Assembly (NCBI GenBank): GCA_000149265.1
Contig: CH003284.1
Span: 150,769-214,768 of the forward strand
Direction: 5' to 3'
Source of the DNA: Ciona savignyi
Lineage: Eukaryota; Chordata; Ascidiacea; Phlebobranchia; Cionidae
DNA length: 64,000 nt
Shown here: positions 27,001-39,000 of the stretch, in pieces
How positions within the stretch are numbered: the first letter of the stretch is position 1
Layout of the letters: each line of letters starts with the position of its first letter
The notes under the pieces: model-generated
What the model saw: only the letters and a program-made list of their open reading frames with translations
The model's database searches: none
What the model was told of the DNA's origin: nothing
Program-made: the position numbers and the translations under genes

Positions 27001-30000
27001 TCTACCAAATTGAAGGAACTATCAAACACAACACACTAAGATAGCTCAAGTAACCAAACAGCAAAAGCGAGGTGATCTGACGATTGCCGCGTGTTATTCC
27101 CTTGCCATAAACATGAATATCCTATTCTATCTAATACTTACCAGGTGGTATTGCCGACATCAGCGTTTTTTAATTTTGGTAGTTTCCTGATCACACAGGA
27201 GAGAGCTTCCAAGCATGCTGCACAGAAATTCTGGTCGCGATAGAAGTAACGGAACAAACCTTCCAACAATTTAATCAGATTCTCAGCTATGGTTTGTGTG
27301 AGGTTCCGAGATGAAAGTGCATCTACATTCTAGAATAGGATAATTATGTTTATCCCCGTGAATGGTAAAACCAAGGGGTTAACACCTGCTTAAAGTGATC
27401 CTACTTAAACAAGACACTGTAAATAACTAAATAAGTAGACAAAAAATACTTGTCTACAAAAAGCTGAGTAACTTAGGTTTTTTGTTTTTGTTAAAGGGGA
27501 ACTGAAGTCAATTTTAAGAATATCTAAATAAATGGAAAAAAATACGCTGATTTCAAAAATCAAATCAGTTTCTTCCAATATTTTTTGGTTAAAGAGTTAT
27601 GAGCAAATATGTATTTTATTTTATGTTAGGGTATTTCCCGTATTACGTCACTGACGTTGTTGAGATTTCGTGCCTATATGCATTGTATACAATCATGTGT
27701 CAGTTTAGAGGTGAATTAGTAACAGAAGCGCCTGCAGGAGCGTTGTATTTTCGTTTTTATTATGGAGACTTAGCATAACACTTGTCTATAGCCTTACTGA
27801 ACCAATGTACATGGTGACAGCTTACTTTAAGCGCGGTCATTAAGGCCTGCACGATCCTGGACCTAAGCTGAATGCTGAGGTATACAGGTCTCGTATTTAA
27901 ATGACTTTAGAATAATAAGTCTTAGCAATTTATATCATAAATAATAAAAGTGAAAACAGAACAAGAAAACTATAACAGAATGCATTAAACTGTAACTGCC
28001 AGCAATTTATAGAAATAAACCAGCCATTAGGCAAAGGCTAGACTATGCGGTGGGAAAAGCCTATTTCTTTCATGGTTTACCTTGGCTGTTTGTATAATGT
28101 TTTGCTGTTGTGTATGTGGTGCATTTAATGTCTGCTGTTATTGAAACTGAGCATTAGCCTACTGGTTGAGTATACCACTTATTGCAAAAACCAGTTAATC
28201 CACAGTTGAGTAGCTGATGTGTAGTCTGACAATAAGTACACAGCAAGCACTCAGATAAGTAAGTGAAGAATATATATAATAGATGTTTACTTAACTACCC
28301 AAATAAGTTAATAAGAATATACCACATTTCTAATTTAGTTCTTTTTATTAGATATTGTAAAATGCCTAAAGTTAAGCCACTGAGAAGGAAGAAAGAGTGA
28401 TTGGAGTATATTGTTTTGCTCCAGGATGTACATATTCCTATTACAGCACAGGAAATTCCAATCCACCTGTGCTCTTCCATCGATTTCCTCACAACGACAA
28501 AAAACGGTTGAAGCAATGGATACAACAATGCAAGCGTTCTAAACTACCTGGAAAAAGAACCGCAGTGTGTAGTAGTGCACATATTTGTGACAAGGATTAT
28601 CATAGTAAAATTGTATTTGACTCCAATGGAGTAGCCAAGATGATGAAAACAAACCACTTGGTGAAAAATACAGTTCCAACAATTTTAAATTTTTCTGATT
28701 ATGATTTTAAACATAGTGATCAACCCAGTACATTAAGTGCAACTTCAAGAACTTCTTTATCCAAGTAGATAATTGAAAAATAAGGGCTTTTAGTAATGCA
28801 AGTCCAGTCTGGCATTATTTTGTGCACAAATGCATGTACATTCATGCAGCATAAACATTCTTGCGGTGTGTCCATAAGAATACAGTTTTTGCAACGGCAC
28901 CAAGTCATGTCAATAGGTAATGTTTCTAAATAAACATTTTCTTCTATGGGGCTTGCATCTTCAAAGATACTTTCAGATGTTTTCCTTGGTTCAAACGCAC
29001 ATGACTAAATTTGTGTTGTTTTATTGTGTACAATAAAACTTCTTTCATCCATGCCAGAATGCTGAAAACTGTCATCCATTTTAGTGTTACAACATTAACT
29101 TAAATTTACTCTAGAAATGAAGAAAACAAAAGAAATTTGTTAAAACTTCTATGCATATGTATACCAAATCTCCCACACTCTCAGTTTGTAGCCTAGGGGT
29201 TGATAACAACATTGCTAGTCTACGTTGCAGATTATGGCTATATATTGAAAAGCAACAATCATGAAAGAAATAGGCTGTTCCCACCGCATAGTCTGATCTT
29301 TGATTGATGGCTGGTTTATTTCTATAAATTGCTGGCAGTTACAGTTTACTGCCTCCTGTTCTAGTTTTCTTGTTCTGTCTTCACTTCTATGATTTATGAT
29401 ATAAATTGCTAAGACTTATTATTCTAAAGTCATTTAAATACGAGACCTGTATACCTCAGCATTCAGCTTAGGTCCAGGATCGTGCAGGCCTGAATGAGCG
29501 CGCTTAAGGTAAGCTGTCACGCGGGTACATTGGTTCAGTTAGGCTATATGACAAGTGTTATGCTAAGTCTTCATAAAAAAACAAAAATACAACGCTCCTG
29601 CAGGCGCTTATGTTACTAATTCACCTCTAAACTGGCACATGATTGTATACAATGCATATAGGCACGAAATCTCAACAACGTCAGTGACGTAATACGGGAA
29701 ATCCCCTAACATAAAATAAAATGCATATTTGCTCATAACTCTTTAACAAAACAATATTGGAAGAAACTGATTTGATTTTTGAAATCAGCGTATTATTTTC
29801 CATTTATTAAGATATTCTTAAAATCGACTTCAGTTCCCCTTTAAAATATAGATTCAAAATTTGATTTCTTATATAAGAAATCTGTAATTTTTTTCCCTTT
29901 TTAATGTATAAAATTTCAGAAAAAACGAAATCAGAAAAAAAATTGTCCAAATCCACATTTTCCTTTTTTTGTTATAATACATATGAAATGAAGTCTTTTG

Positions 30001-33000
30001 GCTGCCCTTTATATTTAGGGAGATTCCCCTCTTTAATAAATGTCTTGAAAAATCTCAGGGACTTGGGTTTATTGTTCCATTTAGCTAACCACCCTGGAAA
30101 AATTGAAATACCTGGATGAAAAGTAGCATCTCTTTCGCATGACTTTCTTCTGACAATTTAAATTGATCGACGTTAAAAAGGTTGGTGATTTGTGACCATT
30201 CGTTTGATCCTGTTATCTCTTGTAGCATGATAATGAGACGAGTGCAATCGTTTAGAAGACGCTTTTCGTCAGGGCTTTCCACTGTGAAATAAAACAACTT
30301 TAAAGGGACTATGACATAAAAAATAATTTTGATTAAAAGTTAAGGTGAAATTAAAACATCTTTAAAGGGACTTTGACATAAAAATTATTTTGCTTAAAAA
30401 TTAAGGTCAAAATAATATGTTTTTAAACAATCTCCAAAATAATACTTTTGCCATTGTACAAAAAGACAGTTTAAAATACACAGCATTAGTGGTTGGAAAC
30501 ATTGTAATAGACACAATGACATAAACTTCGTAGATGACAACTAAATTCTTAAAGACTTCATAAAAACTGCGCCAACAAGCTTTACTTACAACTTCAATAT
30601 TGAAACTAAGTTTACTTCAGTTTATTGTTTATTTCCATGATGAAAACACAAAGGAGGACCTTTAAAAAAAATTTGGAAAACGGGAAAAACAGCAAAATGA
30701 CAGTCGTTAGAATGCGTCTAAAAACCAATCAATTATCAAATTTCGGTATTTTTAACATTCTCATAAATTCTTAAAAGAATTTGTATAAAAGTTCCATTTA
30801 CATATCTGACAAACCTGTAACTAATTTTACAAGTTACACCTAAGAAGCCAACGAATAGACATCCTAAAAAGTATATCATGTAATAATTAAAACAAATTTT
30901 AGTCTGGTTAAACTTGAAATACAAAAATTAAAATCTCAAATTATTAACAGACAAAATTTAAAGGTAAAAATTGTCAGTAAATGAAGACAAAATAATAATA
31001 CAAACATCAATAAACCAATACTCTATTTTCACCCTTATTTAGGAGGTCAACCGCATAATTTACCTTCGTTTTTCTTTTCTTCATTTTGTCCTTTTACATC
31101 TTCATATAAGGTTTCTATGAGGGACCTTTCTCCAGAAACCTTGTCGGATAAATTTTGCGCCGAGCTGAAGGAATCATTGAAACCCGAACTTTCCAATTCA
31201 TCAAAACTTTCTGACATTAAACAATTACTCCCGGCACACCCAGTGGCTGATTTCTTCGCAAAAATCAAGGCTCGAAAAAGAGAAAGCGAAATCTCTTTAA
31301 AAGACTGTAATTCCCTGTCAATTACTTCCAGAATTTTCTCTTTTCTCGGACTTGAGTTGGAAGATAGAAATTGGAGAACAGAGTTTATTCCATTTAGTAT
31401 GGAAAAGATTCCATTCTGGACTGAATTGTTCTGGGGGTTTCCCTTAAAAGAGATTTCAAATAATTTCAGTAGTTTTGATATTCCACTGAAAACCACCTCA
31501 AAGGATTGAACAAATGTTTCCCAATCTACAAAAAAATGTGTTATTACATTGTAGCGCCCTTTTTAACATTTTACAGTTTCACGCGAGAATTTTTGGATAC
31601 AATTGTTGTGATCCAGTGTGGAAGTAGTGAGACAAGACTAAGGAAAATGTAACTCGTGTCTGACTTTATTAGTTTAATTATATAAAACGCACTGCAATAG
31701 GTCAGGCAACCCTATCGATAGGTGTGACGTGTGAGGTAATCTGAAGATTACCCGTGTAAAAGGCATTTTCCCATTAATATTACCCCACACTTTAATTGAA
31801 CAGGATATTCATTTTTATCCCGCAACTGGGAAAACCGAGTTGGTTTACACACGAGCAATCGTCAGATCACCTCGCGCCCATCGTCAGGTTACCAGAGCTG
31901 TTGCAGTGTGTTGTGTATGATTCACACGTTCATTCATTTTAGTGCAACTTATTAATTCACTTGGTTTAGGCAAATGAATATAAAACATGAATACCCTATC
32001 CCAAATCGAGTACTAGACCCATTACAACACTAGTATTTGGTGGAAATCCTTTCTCTGTGGCTACCTACCATTAAAAGTCCATTCCAAAGCAAGATGAAGC
32101 AATAAACGTGCAGCGTTTAGACCCTGTAACACTACCATAGTATCAGGTTCTTCCACTGTAATGCCCCTTAAACCTTTAACATTACTCCCCACAAATTGTT
32201 GAATCGTTTTTAGGAAGAAATGAAAGGGAAATTGATATTTTATGTCTTGCCAACAGCTTGTTTCGATTTCTGATCTGTGAAAAAAAAATTTGTTGATGGA
32301 AAAGATGCAAAATGACATGGTAAAAACAAGTATTTATAATTTATAATCACAAAAAAGAGTTCAAAAGTAAAAAACAGTAGATAAAGTAATTATGGGTATC
32401 AATTCAGAGGGACCATGTTTTTGTTATACAGTAAAAAACAATTAGAACTCTTATTAGTATATTGTTGTAACTATATTTATATTATAGTGTGTCTGCGTGT
32501 TCAGTGAAGAGTACATTATGCCTTTTTCATTTTCGTCGTATTTCTGCACTGTGTGTAGTTTGTACGTGCGATTCTGTAATGGCAATAAGCGATAAACTAA
32601 CAAATGCAGAGACGGGAAAGGGAAAAAGGCATTATATACGATTCGCTGGACACATCGACACAACAGATCCTAAAACATTGAAACAAGGTCCTAATCTAAA
32701 ACATTATTATGTGTGACTTATTAACGCCTACCAAGGAACTGAAATATTGAAGAGGAATATAAAGATAATAAGAAACTAAGATTGAATAAAAAAAACAAAA
32801 CAAGATTGAATAAAAATAAAAAAAAGTAGAAAAAATACCTTTTTTCAACAATCCCAAATTCTTTTGAAATCTTCACAACTGTTGGGCTAAACCAGAAAGA
32901 AACATGTAAAGGGTTAAAAGTTGTTGAATTCCCGTCCGATTTGCAATTTTTCTCCGACATTCTTGATAAACAAGCAGCCGGTTCTTCACAACATAACGCA

Positions 33001-36000
33001 ATCAGCAAAACGGCAGCCATTTTTACCATAATTTCAGAACTGTTTAACTGCGAATCAACAGTTTTGCACCTAAAATCACTTTTTAAATATCCCAAAATCC
33101 ATTCAATAATCCCACAACGAATGGGCATTATTTCTTTTAATTTGAGAAGGTCAAGATTTTCGAGTTCATCTACTGTAGGTTGGTGGTGGTCTGTTCTTTC
33201 TTCAAGTCCATTAGATTTAATATACACCCACAGAAATCGAAGAAATCCCCTGAAAATCAATTTAAAAACATGAATATCATATGCATCATCACCTAGCCTA
33301 GCAAAAAACACTACTTATACTATACCTTGTTGGCTTTTGGGACATGTATATCGTGGGCCATAGTGTGATAAGAATATTAGAAGTGTTTCCCAATACACTG
33401 TTGCTTTCGATTGCCTTGTTTTCCAATATGGCCGCCATCAACTCGAAGGATGAGTTCGAAAGTCCAAGGTTTTTCAGGTTAACGAGGGAACTGGCAAATT
33501 GACGGGTCAGCTCGAATATGTCTTTCCAAACTGACGCAAATCTGCCAGCATCTGACAGTTAGAGTATGAGTAATAAAATTATGAATGAGATATTTCAAGT
33601 TCAAATCATCAGGCGTTAATGCAAGTCTGACAGACTAGTCTGGTGGTTTAGTGCGTCGCCCTGGATAGGCATATATGGCATCCGTAATAATACTTTAAAT
33701 AGGCATAAATAGTTGGCATCTGTTATAATTAGGGGTGCGAAAAATTAACGGTTAACCGTATGTTTAACCGTCACGTCAAATTTTAACCGTTTAACCGTTT
33801 TTTAACAATTCTTATTTTAAACTCTTATCTGTTCGTTGATTGGTAAAACGCACGCTTTTCTGACGTGAAATACCTGTCTGACAACTGTAGTATGCTTCAA
33901 TGCTATGCATAGAACTGGGCGTAGTTACGAATTTACGTTCAGTTTTGTAATTACGGACATCGGAATTGCGTTACGGACGTCAAATCTAAATTACGTTATT
34001 ACGCATTTCTCCGTAATTATTCAAACGGGATATGCATTTTTTTTGTTGGAGTAAAATAGTTCGAACCATCGGTAGGAATAATTACAATCGCGGTAAATAC
34101 ANNNNNNNNNNNNNNNNNNNNNNNNNNNNNNNNNNNNNNNNNNNNNNNNNNNNNNNNNNNNNNNNNNNNNNNNNNNNNNNNNNNNNNNNNNNNNNNNNNN
34201 NCATGTGATCTTGGATTTGCGCCAATTTCCTATCTGTAATCAGCGCGGCAAGTCAAAAGGGCAACGCCGCCACGATCTGCGGCTTGTTTACTCGGCGAAC
34301 GCTATGTATTGACGAATAGCTGCCCGACCTATAACTTTCTTTGCCAAAAACAGTGCCGATTTGACAGTAGCCTGAAAAAAATCAGTTAACGGTTAATTAT
34401 TGTTACATCAGTTAAACCGTTTTTCAAATTAACCGTTAATTCGCAGCCCTAGTTATAATATTTCAGAAAGGCACAAATTAAAATTATTTATAATACCTTA
34501 AGTAAGCATAAAGAGACAAAAATCAAAATCAGTTATCATACCTTGTACAGTAGTTTGCATCAAGCATAGATGATTCAGACAAGTTAAAATTGATTCCGTT
34601 ATGTCATTTGAGACTTTCCTCGTTAGAAGTTTGTAGAGCGACTCAGCAAAGACTAATCTGACCTTCTCAGCGAACATGACTCGACATTGCTCCAATAATA
34701 TCTGCAACACCTGAATAAACCGGATAACGTTCGATAAATTAGTCTGGTGGTTTAGTGCCTCTCCCTTCAGCCAAAGGGTTGCAGGTTCGTAACTGGTCGC
34801 AAGCTAGTCGGTTGTGTCCTTGTGCAAAGTAATTAACGTACATTGCCTAAACTTAGTGGATTATTGGGTTCTACTAAATTAAAGCAATATGTAAACCATA
34901 CATAACACACTGCAATAGCTCCACTAAACCGACGATGGGCACGAGGTGATCTGACGATTGCCCGTGTGTTAACCCGCTTGGTTTTCCCATTCACGGGGAT
35001 AAACATGAGTATTCTATCCTTAAGTCAAAATATATATAAATTTTGTCCAAAAAAACAGTAAATTTATCGAGGCATAATACAACATGTTAGTAACGATTAG
35101 GCACTCACTTACCTTAATCCACCACTGTGCATTATTCAAGCTCTGAGCATCAATTCGTTGGTTTATCAGTTTTAAAACAAATTGCGGAACTGACATTTCT
35201 TTGTGCGCATTTCCAGTAGCATCCAAAATCTCAACATCCTATAAAAATGGAACTTTATGAAAAATACAGCAAAATGTATGGATGGATGTAGGATAGGATA
35301 GGATATTCATCTTTATCCCCCTGAATGGGAAAACCAAGGGGGTTAACACACGGGCAATCGTCAGATCACCTCGCGCCCATCGTCGGGTTACCGGAGCTAT
35401 TGCAGTGTGTTGTATATGATAGACACGTTCCTTCAATTTGGTAGAAACCATTTATTTGCTGGGTTCAGGCAATGTCCGTAAAGTGCCTTGCCCAAGGACA
35501 CAACCGACTAGCTAGCGACCAGTTTCTTGCCCAAGGACACAACCGTGAAGTTATTTATTTAACGGAATAAACCATGGAGCTGGTGTCGGGTGTTGGATGA
35601 AATAAAAAGGGGGGGGTGGTCCCGGAGAAAACTAATTATGCTTGTAAACGGTATTTGAAAACAGGGAACCGTTGGAATACCCTTATAATACCATATTTTC
35701 TAATGCAAATGTGAAATCCCTTTACTGACACAAATGTGAATAGTCCTTTACTGACACAAATATGCACATTACTTTACTGACACAAATGTGCACATTCCTT
35801 TACTGACACAAATGTGCACATTCCTTTACTGACACAAATGTGCATATACCTTTACTGACACAAATGTGCATATACCTTTACTGACACAAATTTGAATACT
35901 TCTTTACTGACATAAATTTGAAACCCCATTATAATGCACCCCTTTAAGCCGTTCAGGTGCTGAAATAAATAACCTTAACCAACCTGATCAATGGTCGTTA

Positions 36001-39000
36001 GTTCTTTGTATTTTGCTTCATGCATTTTGCGGAGGATCAAGGCAGCTAACGAGCGTCCGAGTTCAACCACATTACCATCCTGTGCACAGTAACACGGGTT
36101 GTTAAAATACATGGAACCAGCAATACTTGTAATTATTTTTCTTAGGAGAAATTATAGATTACAAGCCATATCAAGATAAGGAAAATCAGTTTTGCATTAT
36201 AATATAATAACATTTATATATCGTAAAAAAACAACATTTTAATCAAAATATTTATAACATAAAACATCGATTTAAACGCCACCCCTAAAAATGGTTGAAA
36301 AATAGAGTAGAAATGTATCTTTTTTGGGCATAGCGCTTGAACCGCTACTCTAATTTTAATTCGATTTGGCAAAATGTAAGTGCATTAGCCACTGATATAA
36401 CACTTAAAAGAATTAAAAAATTACCTAGGGAAATACCCTAAAAAATAAGATTTTGTTCTCAAATCATGATTGTGACAGGCATGGCTTGTGGCCCCTAGAT
36501 CTAACAGAATGGGTCATGAAAACGCAATTAAATATTGTCATTTGTTAGAAAACATGGTCTAGATATGTAGAAACCAAAATTTTGGGTAATATACCCAGGG
36601 GAATTCCCCTGTGAGTTGAAAAACCAAACCGTTAAAAAACAGAAATTAATGTTCTAAGCCCAGGGTAATTCCCCGAAATAATGAAAAACCCAATCGATCT
36701 GTTTTGGGAATTGATGTTTATTTTAGGCCTACTATGGCGCTTGACAAGATGCTTAAATTTAAAACATTTGTGGTAAAAGAAGTTTGGTTTAATAACTATC
36801 CCATGCGTTTATGCTTGGGACCCATGCGTTTATGCTTGCAGAAACAAAACAATGACAGACCGGTTAAAACTTTCTGGAATGTTGGATAACATGAACCTGA
36901 CGTGCACATATCTAACATTAACATATATTGTGTAATGAACATTAATATCAAGATCGGATTGTTACCTCAGAGACCCATGCGTTTATGCATGCAGAAACAA
37001 ACTACATACCCGGTGTATAAATACATATGGTGGTTAGGGACCCTGCTTGCATATATATATACTATACATATCGTACAATATGTGTTTTACAAATAGTGGT
37101 GGTAAAATACGTGGTTGACACTCTCTAGTGTTTGATGTTTTTTCGTGTTTTTTAAAGGTTAACATTAACTGTGTTGGATGTTTTTTCTTTTCATTCATTT
37201 AATTTATTTTTCCCAAATTCTGAGTAGAAAAGTAGAAAAACAGAGTGCCACTCTCTAATTGTAATAGAGAGTCTCTTTGACATTCATTATGCTAATTAGT
37301 AAATACAAGTTTCCTACATCAGAAAGTAATAAATGACCCTCCTAAAATTCTTTCGAAACCCGTTCGAAAAAATGGACCAGTTTTGAAAAATGAAGCATTA
37401 CCATTAAATTGAACACAACCTTTAAAAAAACATAAAATGCCACTACAAGAAAAAGACTGGTAAATAGTTTGTCTTATAGGTTGTATGGCTTATAAGGTTG
37501 TATACTTATAAGGTTGTGTGTATACTTATAAGGTTGTGTGTATGCTTATAAGGTTATGTGTAGGCTTATAAGGTTAAATGTAGGCTTATAAGGTTGTATG
37601 TATCACCTCTAATAGAACACCACTATAGAAGAGGGGTTAAAATATAGCACATGGGGCTAATATGAAGGGTGTACGACAATTACACACATTGGATAGTTAG
37701 CTTAACAAGACACAAACAAACCAAGCAAATTTCGAGACCTTGGTATTTGCAGCTTTTGAGGAGCATACGTAAGATTCTGTAGCAAACAGAAGATCCTTCA
37801 GTAAATGAATCCAGGAATTCGAAGCGTCGGACCAGTAAAATTCTTCGTCGAATAAAGAATACTGTTGCATAGTCTGTAACTGAAATGTAAAAACAAAAGG
37901 TAAAATCGTTATTTTTATAGAAAAATCTCTATTTCAAAACAAATTTAAGATGTGTTTTGTATGTTTTTTTGTGGGAATAAAGCCATGAAACATGATTATT
38001 TAAAAAAAATGGTATTTAGCTACCTAATTAATTTTATTTGGATAATGTAGGTAAGTATATTTCAAAATAACTATTAGCTGTATATTGTATCTTACAGTCG
38101 ACTGTCTATTTTGGTAATATAGGCTTGACCTTCTTTGAATGTCACATATTAAAGTGGTATAAATTAGAAGTTCAGCTAATATGCTTATATAGTAGTGCAA
38201 TAAGGAAACAGGTTGTGGGACCGAAGCCAGGTAACAGGGTATTATAGCTGGTTGTGTTCTTGGTCCCTCACTTTTATTTTACCAGGAAAAATATGAATAT
38301 AGATATATGGTTAGAGCAGGGGTGGGCAACTTTTCTAGTCGGCAGGTCAGATGTGGGAAAATGAAGTCCTTGGTGGGCCGGATTATTACATAAAAAGTAT
38401 TCAAAATGTTACGGACAGGTCTCGTCAATTACTAAAAGATTTCAAAGTCAAACAAAGTCACGACACACAAGTCGGTAATAACGGATAATCAAAAGGTTTT
38501 AACATAAAAGTGGGTGAAATAAAATAAAGAACGCTATAATTATTATTTGTAACCAATATATAAGCCAAGCTAAAAGACCTTACTAACCTGAAAAATCGAC
38601 AAATCCAACAATTTTTTCTTCGCACTGCAATTCACAGTTTTGCTTGGTAATAAACCAACTGTGACGTAAAGTGGATTTCCCTAGTACAAGCACTTCATGT
38701 GCATTACACTGGACTTGGTATTTAAAGAACTCTAATATGCAGTGCAATAGATGTTCCAGAGCCACGCCAGAATAGAGATTTCTGTTGGGAAAAAGAAGAC
38801 AAAAAATTCTTTTTTTTGTAAAAATTGTTAAAAAATTAAAAAATATGACCAGTCTTAAAAGTTGACCTCCAAAAATTTATGATTATGAAAAAAGCTTTTG
38901 AGGGGGTTAACAATCATATAGAAGGTTAACATGTGGGTACAATTATATGGGCAATATTATATACGGAAGTAATATATGAGAATAGGCATTTTCCATGTAA

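Larger units (their letters stand above)
27495..29840 (+). mobile_element. 2.35-kb DNA transposon with 580-bp terminal inverted repeats, THAP finger and convergent P2X7-C-like ORF
   Basis: Left arm 27,495-28,074 and right arm 29,260-29,840 are inverted copies with few differences. Ends are AGGGGAACTGAAGTC and its complement, flanked on both sides by TTAA (27,491-27,494; 29,841-29,844). The middle holds a THAP zinc-finger frame on plus and a cysteine-rich frame on minus. TTAA targets plus THAP recall Kolobok-type transposons (family knowledge), but no transposase catalytic core is present. It lies in ATM intron 15. Confidence 0.88.
36080..37768. other. ATM intron 7, no gene seen
   Basis: 1.7 kb holding the 21-bp repeat and the ccatgcgtttatgcttg copies; small frames in it have no recognisable product. 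Confidence 0.6.

Noticed and set aside
27495-29840. P-element assignment for the THAP element
   Set aside because: P elements make 8-bp target duplications and have short inverted repeats; here flanks are TTAA and arms are 580 bp.
31117-31509. Plus-strand 130-codon frame
   Set aside because: Exact antisense of ATM exon 14, which has splice sites, phase and homology.
32941-33273. Plus-strand 110-codon frame
   Set aside because: Antisense of ATM exon 12.
35239-35451. Recurrent peptide of the type [20 protein letters not shown] seen at many sites
   Set aside because: It is the conceptual translation of SINE-A; it recurs wherever the SINE does.
36704-37096. Two small plus frames with MRLCLQKQ repeats
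   Set aside because: Come from the short ccatgcgtttatgcttg repeats; no family resemblance, no splice context.
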